DNA of 64,000 bases from an uncultured Polycyclovorans sp. (lineage in GTDB: Bacteria; Pseudomonadota; Gammaproteobacteria; Nevskiales; Nevskiaceae), in NCBI GenBank assembly GCA_936928855.1, contig CAKZHZ010000049.1:1-64000 (forward strand), written 5' to 3'. Positions 26,351 through 35,096 of this stretch are shown here, piece after piece; positions within the stretch are counted from its first letter, which is position 1, and each line of letters opens with the position of its first letter. The position numbers and the translations under genes were made by a program. The notes beneath the pieces are model-generated. The model was given only the letters and a program-made list of their open reading frames with translations. It was not told where the DNA came from and made no database searches.

Positions 26351-26980
26351 GTGACAGCCTGGCGGCGCCCCTGCGCGTCCTGGGGGCCGATGGTCGTGAT
26401 CATGGCGCTGAGCGCGCTTCTGCAACTGTTCCGGGATACGGTATTTCCGCTGCTGGCCTATCAACGGGACGGCCTGCTGGCGGGGCAGGTCTGGCGGCTG
26501 TGGAGCGGGCATCTGCTGCATCTGGGACTCGCGCATCTGCTGCTCAATCTGGGGGCATTGCTGGCCTTCGTCTGGCTGTGTCCGGTGCGCTGGAGTCTGG
26601 CCGGATGGGCGCTGCGTTGGCTGTGGCTGGGCGCGGGGGTGAGCCTGGGACTGCTGATCTGGCAGCCCCATCTGCACTGGTTTGTCGGGTTATCTGGATT
26701 ACTACACGGCCTGTTCGTGCTGGGACTCTGGCCGCAGGCGAGGCAGCACGAGCGGGTGGCGCAGTTGGCGCTCGTTTTGCTCGCAGGCAAGCTGCTGATG
26801 GAGGTTTTCACCGGTGCCAGCGTCAGTGACGAAGCCCTGGTGGGGGGGCGTGTAATCACGGCATCCCATGCTTTCGGTGCGGTCTCGGCTGTCATATTTT
26901 TGCTCGCTTGTGAAGCCTTGACGCGCTTGCGTGGTGCCGTCAATGTCTCGACCCCCGATACATCGACAAAACATAAATGA
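26351..26980 (+). CDS. rrtA: Rhomboid-family intramembrane protease, rhombosortase-like
   Basis: About 209 residues with six or so membrane helices. Family features: GQVWRLWSGHLLHLGLAHLL with LLNLGA just after, the catalytic serine in FVGLSGLLHGLF (the GxSGxxHG pattern of rhombosortase), and the catalytic histidine in ITASHAFGAVSA. Rhombosortases cleave the GlyGly-CTERM tail of proteins that leave the cell through the type II secretion system, and this gene is divergent from gspG. The start is uncertain: GTG 26351 is used here; ATG 26324, 26294 or 26390 are alternatives. The stop overlaps fabD as ATGA, which is unusual. An ordinary rhomboid cannot be fully excluded, but the Ser motif and small size favour rhombosortase. 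Confidence 0.78.
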   Translation: MTAWRRPCASWGPMVVIMALSALLQLFRDTVFPLLAYQRDGLLAGQVWRLWSGHLLHLGLAHLLLNLGALLAFVWLCPVRWSLAGWALRWLWLGAGVSLGLLIWQPHLHWFVGLSGLLHGLFVLGLWPQARQHERVAQLALVLLAGKLLMEVFTGASVSDEALVGGRVITASHAFGAVSAVIFLLACEALTRLRGAVNVSTPDTSTKHK

Positions 26981-27909
26981 CGTACGCAATGCTCTTCCCA
27001 GGGCAGGGTTCGCAGTCCGTCGGCATGCTTCAGGGTCTGCCTTTCCCCGAGATTCGGCAGACGTTTCAGGAAGCGTCGGACGCGTTGGGATGGGATCTGC
27101 TGGGGCTGGTGCGAGACGGCCCGGAGGCTCAACTGAATCAGACGGCACGCACGCAGCCCGCCTTGCTGGCAGCGGGTATCGCCTTGTGGCGGGTGTGGCA
27201 GGCCGAGGAGATGCCGGCGCCGGTGGCGCTGGCCGGACACAGCCTGGGCGAATACACCGCACTGGTGGCCGCCGGCGCCCTGCGGTTTGACGATGCCCTG
27301 CGCCTGGTGGCACTGCGCGGCGAGCTGATGCAGGGGGCGGTGCCGGAAGGCGAGGGCGGCATGATGGCCGTGATTGGCCTGGATGACGCCAAGGTGGAGG
27401 CCCTCTGCGCAACGTGTCCGGTCGACGCGGTCCTATCGCCGGTGAACTACAACGCCCCCGGTCAGGTGGTCGTAGCCGGCGCCCGCACTGCGCTGGACTG
27501 GCTCGAAGCCCATGGCAAGGCGGCCGGCGCGCGCATGCTGGTACGTCTGCCGGTGTCGGTGCCATCGCACTGCAGCCTGATGGAGCCGGCGGCGGCACGT
27601 CTGGCCGAACGCCTGGCCGAGACCGACATCGGACCCTGCAATATCCCCGTCATCCACAATGTGGATGCTCGCCCGCGCAACAGCGCCACCGATGTGCGAG
27701 CGGCTCTGGCCGCGCAGCTTTATCAGCCGGTACGGTGGACGGCGACGATCGAACACCTCCGGGACAGCGGTGTCCAGCGCTATATAGAATGTGGACCTGG
27801 CAAGGTCCTTGCCGGATTGAACAAGCGCATCGTCAAGGGTGTCGACGTCTATGCGCTGGAAGAACAAGGCGCCCTCGATGCCGCCCGTGCCAGCGTGTCG
27901 GCCGCGTAG
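26977..27909 (+). CDS. fabD: Malonyl-CoA:ACP transacylase
   Basis: A 310-residue enzyme that moves malonyl groups from CoA to acyl carrier protein, starting type II fatty acid elongation. The N-terminal AMLFPGQGSQSVGM motif, the nucleophile Ser89 in LAGHSLGEYTALV, and the catalytic His198 in VPSHCSLM are all present, as is the RTQPALLAA stretch. It follows the rhombosortase gene with a four-base overlap, where most gammaproteobacteria have fabH; fabH and plsX are absent from this window. It precedes fabG by 26 bp in one operon. Confidence 0.96.
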   Translation: MTYAMLFPGQGSQSVGMLQGLPFPEIRQTFQEASDALGWDLLGLVRDGPEAQLNQTARTQPALLAAGIALWRVWQAEEMPAPVALAGHSLGEYTALVAAGALRFDDALRLVALRGELMQGAVPEGEGGMMAVIGLDDAKVEALCATCPVDAVLSPVNYNAPGQVVVAGARTALDWLEAHGKAAGARMLVRLPVSVPSHCSLMEPAAARLAERLAETDIGPCNIPVIHNVDARPRNSATDVRAALAAQLYQPVRWTATIEHLRDSGVQRYIECGPGKVLAGLNKRIVKGVDVYALEEQGALDAARASVSAA

Positions 27910-27935
27910 CAATCAGATTTGGTGAGAGAAAGGCT

Positions 27936-28670
27936 ATGAGTGCATCCCGATTTTCGGGTGATACCGCCCTGGTGACAGGTGCCAGTCGCGGCATCGGCCG
28001 GGCCATCGCCCTGCGATTGGCGGCCGAAGGCGTCAAGGTCACGGGTACCGCCACTTCGACGGCGGGTGCCGAGGCCATCGATGCCGCCCTGTCGCCTCTG
28101 GGCGGGCAGGGCAAGGTGCTCGACGTGCGGGACCCCGCAGGCATTGAGCAGTTGCTGGCGGATATCGGTACACCGTCCATCCTGATCAACAACGCCGGGG
28201 TGACCCGCGACCAGCTGCTGATGCGGATGAAGGACGAGGACTGGGCCGAGGTCATCGACACGGATCTGTCCAGCGTGTTCCGTCTGTCGCGAGCCGTGCT
28301 CAAGGGCATGATGAAGGCGCGCTATGGGCGCATCATCAGCATCGGGTCGGTCGTCGGCACGCGGGGGAATCCCGGGCAGGCCAACTATTGCGCCGCCAAG
28401 GCCGGACTGGTCGGCTTTTCCAAGTCGCTGGCACAGGAGATCGGATCCCGCAGCATCACGGTGAACGTGGTGGCGCCGGGGTTCATCGATACCGACATGA
28501 CCGCCGCGCTGCCCGACGAGGCACGCGCGCGGCTGCTGCAGGGGGTTCCGGCCGGTCGCCTGGGATCACCCGACGATATTGCCGCCGCAGTGGCGTTTCT
28601 GGCCTCCCGCGAGGCCGGCTATGTCACCGGTGAAACCCTCCATGTCAATGGCGGGCTGCATATGGCCTAG
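27936..28670 (+). CDS. fabG: 3-oxoacyl-ACP reductase FabG
   Basis: A 244-residue NADPH-dependent SDR that reduces 3-ketoacyl-ACP in fatty acid synthesis. The TGASRGIG loop is at residues 14-21, NNAGVTRD at 85-92, Ser138 in ISIGSVVG, and Tyr151/Lys155 in YCAAK, all aligned without gaps to E. coli FabG. The fourth member of the E. coli catalytic tetrad, Asn110, is Asp here (IDTDLSSVF instead of ETNLSSVF). The ATG at 27936 follows a GAGAGAAAGG stretch. It forms an operon with fabD. The start codon is well supported by alignment. Confidence 0.95.
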   Translation: MSASRFSGDTALVTGASRGIGRAIALRLAAEGVKVTGTATSTAGAEAIDAALSPLGGQGKVLDVRDPAGIEQLLADIGTPSILINNAGVTRDQLLMRMKDEDWAEVIDTDLSSVFRLSRAVLKGMMKARYGRIISIGSVVGTRGNPGQANYCAAKAGLVGFSKSLAQEIGSRSITVNVVAPGFIDTDMTAALPDEARARLLQGVPAGRLGSPDDIAAAVAFLASREAGYVTGETLHVNGGLHMA

Positions 28671-28768
28671 CGCCGTGACGGCGCCGGGCTGGGAAGGGGG
28701 CTTTCCCCCCTGTTGTATGGCACTACACTATGGCGGCTTGAACGCCCCACAATCGTCAGGAGTGACGC

Positions 28769-29014
28769 ATGAGCAGTCTCGAAGAGAAAGTTAAGAAGAT
28801 CATCGCGGAACAGCTTTCCGTGGCTGAGGATCAGATCACCCCGGAAGCTTCGTTCGTCGAAGATCTTGGCGCTGATTCTCTCGACACCGTTGAGCTGGTG
28901 ATGGCGCTCGAGGAAGAGTTCGAGATCGACATCCCGGACGAAGAAGCTGAAAAGATCGTGACCTTCCAGGACGTTCTGAACTACATCCGCACGCACGCCC
29001 CGCAGAACGGCTGA
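28769..29014 (+). CDS. acpP: Acyl carrier protein
   Basis: An 81-residue acidic carrier protein. Ser37 in EDLGADSLDTVELVMALEEE is the site for the phosphopantetheine arm, within the DSL motif. The sequence is nearly that of E. coli AcpP with three extra C-terminal residues. Codon use is visibly more biased than in the neighbours, as expected for one of the most abundant proteins. It has a 98-bp upstream gap that could hold its own promoter. A strong terminator directly follows it, so acpP can be expressed above the flanking genes. Confidence 0.97.
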   Translation: MSSLEEKVKKIIAEQLSVAEDQITPEASFVEDLGADSLDTVELVMALEEEFEIDIPDEEAEKIVTFQDVLNYIRTHAPQNG

Positions 29015-29033
29015 GCGGCTTCCTGATGTGGTG

Positions 29034-29063
29034 GGCGCGCCCCGATGGGGCGCGCCGCTTTTT
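29034..29063 (+). terminator. Rho-independent terminator between acpP and fabF
   Basis: A ten-base G/C stem (GGCGCGCCCC with GGGGCGCGCC, loop GAT) is followed by GCTTTTT, ending about 40 bp before fabF. It should stop most acpP transcripts, giving high acpP relative to fabF. Confidence 0.8.
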
Positions 29064-29101
29064 CGTTTGACTGTCCGATCCCCATTCACGCAGAGGCCTT
29101 C

Positions 29102-30346
29102 ATGAGCCGAAGTCGAGTCGTCATCACCGGACTGGGGGTGATTTCCCCGGTTGGCAATACCGTACAGACCGCCTGGGCGTCGCTGCTGGCGGGGCGTTCG
29201 GGCATTGGCCCGCTGACCGGCTACGACGCCTCCGCGTACACCACCCGTTTCGGCGGGATGATCAAGGATTTCGACGCCACGCAGTGGATGGGCCCGAAAG
29301 AGGCCAAGCGGGTGGACCCGTTCATTCACTTCGGCGTTGCCGCCGCCAAGCAGGCGGTCACCGATGCCGGCCTCGAGATCACCGACGCCAACCGTGAGCG
29401 CATCGGTGTCTGCATCGGTTCGGGCATCGGTGGCATCGGCACCATTGAGCGTGAGATTCGCCAGCTGCATGAGAGCGGCCCGCGCCGGATCTCACCGTTC
29501 TTCGTGCCTTCGTCGATCATCAACATGGTGTCGGGTCACGTTTCGATCGATCTCGGCATCACAGGGCCCAATCTGGCCACCGTCAGTGCCTGCACCACCG
29601 GAGCGCATGCCATTGGCATGGCCTACCGCATGATCGTGCATGGTGATGCTGACATCTTCGTTGCCGGCGGCTCCGAGTTCGGCTCCGCGCCGGCCGGTAT
29701 GGCCGGGTTCTGCCAGGCGCGTGCGCTGTCCACCCGCAATGACGACCCCGAGAAGGCCAGTCGCCCGTTCGATGTCGATCGCGACGGTTTCGTGCTCGGC
29801 GATGGTGCCGGTGTGCTGGTGCTGGAGTCGCTGGAGAGTGCCCGGGCGCGGGGCGCGCGCATCTATGCCGAGATCATCGGCTTCGGCATGTCCAGCGACG
29901 CCTATCACATCACGCTGCCACCGGAAGACGGCAATGGCGCCCGCCGGGCCATGCAGAATGCGCTGCGCGATGCCGGGCTGAATCCCGGGGATGTGGATTA
30001 CATCAATGCGCACGGCACGTCGACGCCGGCCGGTGACGTGGCGGAAACCACGGCCATCAAGGCAGCGTTTGGCGAGCATGCCCACCGGGTGTGGGTGTCC
30101 TCCACCAAGTCGATGACGGGGCACCTGCTGGGCGCCGCAGGAGGCCTTGAAGCGGTGGTGTCCGCGCTGGTGCTGCAGGATCAGGTGGTGCCGCCGACCA
30201 TCAATCTCGACAATCCTGACCCCAAGTGCGATCTCGATTACGTGCCGCATACTGCACGCGAGGGCAAGGTGGAGGTGGTGTTGTCGAACTCCTTCGGTTT
30301 CGGCGGCACCAACGGCACGCTGGCGTTCCGGCGCTTTCGTGAATGA
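29102..30346 (+). CDS. fabF: 3-oxoacyl-ACP synthase II
   Basis: A 414-residue condensing enzyme (KAS II) that elongates acyl-ACP with malonyl-ACP and governs temperature control of unsaturation. The catalytic triad is visible: Cys164 (in VSACTTGAHAIG), His304 (in INAHGTSTPAGD) and His341 (in SMTGHLLGAAGG). The opening RVVITGLGVISPVGNT and ending LSNSFGFGGTNGTLAFRRF are standard. The ATG at 29102 is used; an in-frame start at 29045 lies within the terminator. pabB begins 13 bp after the stop, so fabF-pabB-pabC-mltG-tmk-holB are one transcription unit. Confidence 0.97.
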   Translation: MSRSRVVITGLGVISPVGNTVQTAWASLLAGRSGIGPLTGYDASAYTTRFGGMIKDFDATQWMGPKEAKRVDPFIHFGVAAAKQAVTDAGLEITDANRERIGVCIGSGIGGIGTIEREIRQLHESGPRRISPFFVPSSIINMVSGHVSIDLGITGPNLATVSACTTGAHAIGMAYRMIVHGDADIFVAGGSEFGSAPAGMAGFCQARALSTRNDDPEKASRPFDVDRDGFVLGDGAGVLVLESLESARARGARIYAEIIGFGMSSDAYHITLPPEDGNGARRAMQNALRDAGLNPGDVDYINAHGTSTPAGDVAETTAIKAAFGEHAHRVWVSSTKSMTGHLLGAAGGLEAVVSALVLQDQVVPPTINLDNPDPKCDLDYVPHTAREGKVEVVLSNSFGFGGTNGTLAFRRFRE

Positions 30347-30359
30347 TTTCAAGTAAAAC

Positions 30360-31664
30360 GTGAGCTTTATCGCGCAAGCCTCCGTCGATAAAGACCTTTT
30401 TGATTTACACGCTCATCGGCCTGAGGCCTTTCCGTTTCTACTGGAAAGCGTCGCCGGCCACCCACGCTCCGGGCGGTTCGACCTGCTGCTGGCGCAGCCC
30501 GAGGCGCTGACGCTGCAGGGTGATCCGTTTTCCGCCCTGGATGCCGCAGCCACCGCGATGCCATTGCTGCCGGCCCATCCGGTCCTGCCGTATCTGGGGG
30601 GCTGGCTGCTGTTTGCCGGCTACGAAGCCGCACGTTGGGTCGAGCCCGGTGTCGACTTTCACCCGGCAACGCCGCGGCAACCGGATGCCTGGCTGGCGCG
30701 CTGCCCGCGGGCGCTGGTTCGTGACCGGCGGCTGGGGCAGCTCTATGCGGTATCCGAGCACAGTCTGTCCGATGCCGAGGCGCTGCTGGCCGCGGCCGTG
30801 ACTGCTCCCGCACCTGTGCTGCCGGGGGTGGGCTTGCTGAGTCTGGAGGCCGAGCCGCCGGCGCGGTTTCTGGAGGGCGTGGCGCAGGTGCTCGAGTACC
30901 TCGCGGCGGGGGACGTGTTCCAGGTGAACCTGTCCCGTGCCTGGAACGGTATGTTGGCCGGGGACGGCAGTGCGCTTTCAGTGTATGCCGCCCTGCGTCG
31001 GCATAATCCCGCCCCGTTTGCCGCCAGTCTGCTGGGGCCCGGTGCCGCAGTCCTCAGTTCGTCACCGGAGCGCATGCTGTCGCTGGACGCCAGCGGTGCG
31101 CAGACGCGCCCGATTGCCGGCACCCGTCCGCGGTCACCGGATCCGGAGGCGGACGCGGCTGCGCGCGTGGCCCTGGAAGCCAGTGCCAAGGAGCGTGCCG
31201 AGCACATCATGCTGATCGACCTGGAGCGCAACGATCTCGGTCGGGTCTGCCAACCGGGTAGCGTGGTGGTGGATGAGCTGATGGCGCTGGAAAGTTATGC
31301 CCACGTTCATCATCTGGTGTCGAACGTGCGTGGGCGGCTGCGCGATGGCGTGGGACCCGGCGCCGCCCTGCGCGCGGTGTTTCCGGGCGGCACCATCACC
31401 GGCTGCCCCAAGGTGCGCTGCATGGAGATCATCCGCGAGCTGGAATCGGGCCCGCGCGGGGCCTACACCGGCACCGTGGGCTATCTGTCACGCTGTGGCC
31501 GTTTCGACAGCAACATTCTCATTCGCAGCCTGGAGATCGACGGCGCTGCGCTGCGGTTCCGGGTGGGGGCGGGCATTGTCGCGGACTCCCAGCCCGAAGC
31601 CGAGCTGGTGGAAACGGATGCCAAGGCGCGCGGTTTGATCAACGCGTTGCGGGAGGTGGCATGA
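30360..31664 (+). CDS. pabB: Aminodeoxychorismate synthase component I
   Basis: A 434-residue chorismate-binding enzyme that aminates chorismate to 4-amino-4-deoxychorismate in p-aminobenzoate and folate synthesis. Conserved blocks: GDVFQVNLSRAW, PFAASLLGPGAAVLSSSPER, RPIAGTRPR, ERAEHIMLIDLERNDLGRVC and FPGGTITGCPKVRCMEII. The PIAGTRPR signature is that of PabB/TrpE proteins, with PabB-type length. The glutaminase PabA is not nearby. It starts at GTG 30360 and overlaps pabC by four bases. Confidence 0.94.
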   Translation: MSFIAQASVDKDLFDLHAHRPEAFPFLLESVAGHPRSGRFDLLLAQPEALTLQGDPFSALDAAATAMPLLPAHPVLPYLGGWLLFAGYEAARWVEPGVDFHPATPRQPDAWLARCPRALVRDRRLGQLYAVSEHSLSDAEALLAAAVTAPAPVLPGVGLLSLEAEPPARFLEGVAQVLEYLAAGDVFQVNLSRAWNGMLAGDGSALSVYAALRRHNPAPFAASLLGPGAAVLSSSPERMLSLDASGAQTRPIAGTRPRSPDPEADAAARVALEASAKERAEHIMLIDLERNDLGRVCQPGSVVVDELMALESYAHVHHLVSNVRGRLRDGVGPGAALRAVFPGGTITGCPKVRCMEIIRELESGPRGAYTGTVGYLSRCGRFDSNILIRSLEIDGAALRFRVGAGIVADSQPEAELVETDAKARGLINALREVA

Positions 31665-32461
31665 CCGTCCAGGTCTCCGGGCAGCCGGTCCCGGCGCTGG
31701 CGCCGCTGATGCGGGGCCTGGTCTACGGAGATGGTGTATTCCGGACACTGCGGGTGCGGCAGGGGCGGGTGGTGGCAGCGGCAGACCAGTGGGCGCTGCT
31801 GCAGGCTGATGCCCACCGACTCGGCATCGTTATCGACCCATTGGAGCAGTGGCTTGCAGACAGCGCACCCCTGCTCGAGACGGCACCGCCGCTGGCGGCG
31901 TTGCGATGGATCGCCGTGCGCGCCAGCGAAGGACGGGGGTATCGCCCGGTATCAGCGGCGAGTGTTCGGGTGGTCGATCTTTCCGCAGTGGTGCCACCTG
32001 CGGCCGAACCGCTGCGAATCTTCATCAGCCCCCAACCGGCAGTCGAGCAACCGGGTTTCGGTGGTATCAAGCATCTGAACCGGCTGCCGCAGGTGCTGGC
32101 CAGCCACGGCTGGCCGGACGGCATGGATGAGACGGTGCTGTGCGATGCCGACGGTCATCTCGTCAGCGGCAGTCGCAGTACGTTGTTCTGGGTGGAAGGG
32201 GGGCGGCTGTTCACGCCGGTGGTGGCCGCCAGCGGCGTACAGGGATTCGCCCGACGCTGGGTGTTGCGCACCGCCCTCGAGCACGGGCTGGAGGTGGCGG
32301 AAGTGCGGGTCGATCCGGTGGCACTGACGACGGCCAGCGAGGTACTGCTGGGCAACAGTGTCATGGGGCTGCAAGCGGTGGGCTCAGTCGATGAATGCCG
32401 GTTCGAAGCCCCCGGTCCGGTTGCGCGGATGTTGATGCCAGCCTTCGAGGAGATCACATGA
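31661..32461 (+). CDS. pabC: Aminodeoxychorismate lyase
   Basis: A 266-residue fold-type IV PLP enzyme that eliminates pyruvate from aminodeoxychorismate to give p-aminobenzoate. The PLP lysine is in GGIKHLNRLPQVLA (Lys137). The nearby GLVYGDGVFRTLRVRQG and VSGSRSTLFWVEGGRLFTP segments are typical of PabC. The ATG overlaps the pabB stop (ATGA) and its own stop overlaps mltG the same way, so all three are coupled. The gene order pabC-mltG-tmk-holB is conserved in many gammaproteobacteria. Confidence 0.93.
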   Translation: MTVQVSGQPVPALAPLMRGLVYGDGVFRTLRVRQGRVVAAADQWALLQADAHRLGIVIDPLEQWLADSAPLLETAPPLAALRWIAVRASEGRGYRPVSAASVRVVDLSAVVPPAAEPLRIFISPQPAVEQPGFGGIKHLNRLPQVLASHGWPDGMDETVLCDADGHLVSGSRSTLFWVEGGRLFTPVVAASGVQGFARRWVLRTALEHGLEVAEVRVDPVALTTASEVLLGNSVMGLQAVGSVDECRFEAPGPVARMLMPAFEEIT

Positions 32462-33492
32462 GACGCGGGCTGCGCCTGGTGCTGTGGCTGATGGTGTTGG
32501 GATTGGTGCTCGCCGGGGCCGGCCTGCAGCAGGTGCACTCGCTGATGCAGCGCCCGCTGCCGTTGGCGCAGGATCAGGTGATCGAGATTGCGCCCGGCGC
32601 CAGCTATCGCGGAGTACTCGATCAGCTGGCTGCCGCCGGTCTGCTGCGCGATATCGAGGTGCTGGCCTTGCGGCTGCAGGCGCGCCTGCAGGGCGCGCCG
32701 ACGCTCAAGGCGGGCGAATACCGCCTCCAGCCCGGCATGACGGTGGCCGACACCGTGAGCCTGTTCCGTGATGGGCGGGTGAAACTGCACGCCCTGCAAT
32801 TGCTCGAAGGCTGGACGGCGGCGCAAGCCATTGAAGCGGTGCGGGCACATCCGGCCATCACGCCGGCGCTGGATGTAGCCGCATTGGAGCCGTCGGCACT
32901 GATGGCGGCACTTGATCTCGGGGACGGGCATGCCGAAGGACGCCTGCGCCCCGAGACCTACCACTTCCCCAAGGGCACCACCGATGCCGCGTTCCTGCGG
33001 CGGGCGGCACGGGCACAGACTGCAGCGCTGGCCCGCATCTGGGCGGCACGACAGCCCTCGCTGCCGCTGAAGGACGCCGACGCAGCATTGATACTGGCCT
33101 CCATCGTGGAGAAGGAAACCGGTCTGGCATCTGAGCGCGCCGAGGTTGCGGGCGTGTTCGTCAACCGGCTGCGGCTCGGCATGCGCCTGCAGACCGATCC
33201 GACGATCATCTATGGCCTGGGCAGTCGTTTCGATGGCAACCTGCGGCGCCGGGATCTCGAGGCAGACGGTCCCTACAACACCTATACCCGGGCCGGCCTG
33301 CCGCCGACTCCGATCTGTCTGCCGGGAGAGGCCTCACTGCAGGCGGCGGTGCAGCCCGCGACAACCGAGGCGCTGTTTTTCGTGGCCAAGGGCGATGGCA
33401 GCGGCGCCCACGCGTTTTCCCGTACGCTGGAGGCGCACAACCGGGCCGTGCAGGCCTATCTGCGGCGGCTGCGCGAGAATCGAAACCGATGA
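32458..33492 (+). CDS. mltG: Endolytic murein transglycosylase
   Basis: A 344-residue inner-membrane YceG-like enzyme that cleaves nascent peptidoglycan strands and so sets glycan length. One N-terminal membrane helix is at about residues 5-25. A LysM-like region follows (VIEIAPGASYRGVLDQLAAA). The catalytic segment ASIVEKETGLASER (about residues 214-227) and the conserved MRLQTDPTIIYGLG and YNTYTRAGLPPTPIC blocks come next. The ATG at 32458 overlaps pabC by four bases and its stop overlaps tmk by four. Confidence 0.95.
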   Translation: MRRGLRLVLWLMVLGLVLAGAGLQQVHSLMQRPLPLAQDQVIEIAPGASYRGVLDQLAAAGLLRDIEVLALRLQARLQGAPTLKAGEYRLQPGMTVADTVSLFRDGRVKLHALQLLEGWTAAQAIEAVRAHPAITPALDVAALEPSALMAALDLGDGHAEGRLRPETYHFPKGTTDAAFLRRAARAQTAALARIWAARQPSLPLKDADAALILASIVEKETGLASERAEVAGVFVNRLRLGMRLQTDPTIIYGLGSRFDGNLRRRDLEADGPYNTYTRAGLPPTPICLPGEASLQAAVQPATTEALFFVAKGDGSGAHAFSRTLEAHNRAVQAYLRRLRENRNR

Positions 33493-34103
33493 ATGGACGA
33501 CTGATCACCCTGGAGGGCGGCGAGGGCGCGGGCAAGTCGACGCAGGCCACGGCGGTGGCGGCATGGCTGCGCGCGCGCGGTCGCACGGTCTGCCAGACGC
33601 GCGAACCCGGGGGCTCGCCTCTGGCCGAGGCCATCCGCGGCGTGGTTCTGGCGGATTGGGCCGAAGGGGTGACGCCGACCACCGAAGTGCTGCTGATGTT
33701 TGCGGCGCGTGCCGCGCACTGGCATCACGTGATTGCGCCGGCGCTGGCGGCCGGAACCGATGTCGTCTGTGACCGCTTCCTGGACTCCAGTTTTGCCTAT
33801 CAGGGCGCCAAGGGGGTGCCGGCATTGCAGTTGACCACCCTGAGCGACTGGGTGCTGGGTGGGCGCCGTCCGGATCTCACCCTGTTGTTCGACCTGCCGC
33901 CGGAGGAAGGGCTGCGCCGCGCCCGTCGCCGGGGTGAGGAAAACCGTTTCGAACGCGAGGCGCTGGTGGCGCAGCAGGCCATACGCGAGGGATTTCTGAA
34001 GCAGGCCGAAGCGGCGCCGGAGCGGTTCGTCGTGATTGATGCGCGTCCTTCCGCGACGCAGGTGAGCGCGGCGGTCCAGGCCGTGCTGGAGGCGCGCTTG
34101 TGA
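33489..34103 (+). CDS. tmk: Thymidylate kinase
   Basis: A 204-residue enzyme phosphorylating dTMP to dTDP. The P-loop LEGGEGAGKSTQA is at residues 8-20. The DR(Y/F) motif is in VVCDRFLDSSFAYQG. The lid-region RARRRGEENRFERE is of the type II (E. coli-like) form, with basic residues in the lid. It is encoded between mltG and holB with four-base overlaps on both sides, as in E. coli. Confidence 0.95.
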   Translation: MNGRLITLEGGEGAGKSTQATAVAAWLRARGRTVCQTREPGGSPLAEAIRGVVLADWAEGVTPTTEVLLMFAARAAHWHHVIAPALAAGTDVVCDRFLDSSFAYQGAKGVPALQLTTLSDWVLGGRRPDLTLLFDLPPEEGLRRARRRGEENRFEREALVAQQAIREGFLKQAEAAPERFVVIDARPSATQVSAAVQAVLEARL

Positions 34104-35068
34104 ACAGCTATCAACCGCTGCCGTGGCAGGGGGATTTGTTGGCTGACCTGCTGCGCCAGCATCAGGCAGGACAGCTGGGTCACGCCTTGCTGGTCTCGGG
34201 CCCGGCGGGCGTCGGCAAGGCGACCCTGGTGCGGTCGCTGGTGGCCACCATCCTCTGTGACCAGGGCAGCGAGGGGCATGCCTGCGGCCAGTGCCCGCCC
34301 TGCGTGCAGCTTGAGGCCGGGAGCCATCCGGACCTGTTGTGGGTCAAGCGGCGGGAGGATGAGCGCAGCGGCAAGCTCAAGCGTGACATCGCCATCGACC
34401 AGGTGCGCGAGATGATCGAGCGCTTGAGCCTGGCGGCGCAGTATGGACGCGGCAAGTTCGCCGTCATTGATCGCGTCGATGAGCTCAATGTCGCGGGTCG
34501 CAATGCCATTCTCAAAACCCTGGAGGAGCCGCCGCCGGCCACCGTGCTGATCCTGCTGAGCGAACGCCCGCTGGGCTTGCCGGCCACGGTGCGTTCGCGC
34601 TGCCGCCGACTGCGGGTACCGCCACCGTCACGCGACGCCGCCGAGGCCTGGCTGCAGGCACAAGGGCTTGATGACACCTGGCTGACCTGGGCGGGCGGGG
34701 CGCCGCTGCAGGTGGCAGCCTGGGCGGCCGAACAGACCGATGCCCATTTCCGCCGATGGGAGCAGGGCCTGTCCGCCATTGCGCAGGATCGTGCGGACCC
34801 GCTGAGCGTGTCTGCCGAAATCGGGCGCGATGCGGTTCCGCTGTTCGTGGAGTGGCTGATCCGCTGGTTGCACCAGATGCTGCGCAAGGGGTTGCTCGGG
34901 GAGCGGGTGCCGGTGCCTGCGGCCTTCCTGGAGCCCGTGATCACTGAAGCGTTGGCGGCCCGCGGCGAGCTGGCCGGCAACGTCAATCCGCAGCTGGTGC
35001 TGGAATCGTTGCTCGGGCTGTGGTGGCGGCAGACACGATTGGCGACGCGCGCCGTACAATCAGCTTGA
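34100..35068 (+). CDS. holB: DNA polymerase III delta' subunit
   Basis: A 322-residue AAA+ family clamp-loader subunit. The zinc-binding cysteines are in CDQGSEGHACGQCPPCVQLE. The modified P-loop VSGPAGVGKATLVRSLVA and the SRC-like region VRSRCRRLRV (clamp-loader Arg motif) are present. It sits with delta and gamma/tau in the clamp loader. It starts at GTG 34100, overlapping tmk by four bases, and precedes pilZ by 28 bp. Confidence 0.94.
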   Translation: MNSYQPLPWQGDLLADLLRQHQAGQLGHALLVSGPAGVGKATLVRSLVATILCDQGSEGHACGQCPPCVQLEAGSHPDLLWVKRREDERSGKLKRDIAIDQVREMIERLSLAAQYGRGKFAVIDRVDELNVAGRNAILKTLEEPPPATVLILLSERPLGLPATVRSRCRRLRVPPPSRDAAEAWLQAQGLDDTWLTWAGGAPLQVAAWAAEQTDAHFRRWEQGLSAIAQDRADPLSVSAEIGRDAVPLFVEWLIRWLHQMLRKGLLGERVPVPAAFLEPVITEALAARGELAGNVNPQLVLESLLGLWWRQTRLATRAVQSA

Positions 35069-35096
35069 TCCTAAGCGTGGTGACGGGGAGACCCAG

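Noticed and set aside
28690..28715. GGGGG-CTTT-CCCCC hairpin between fabG and acpP as a terminator
   Set aside because: The five-base stem is followed by TGTTGT rather than a T-run; too weak to call, and it may just precede the acpP promoter.
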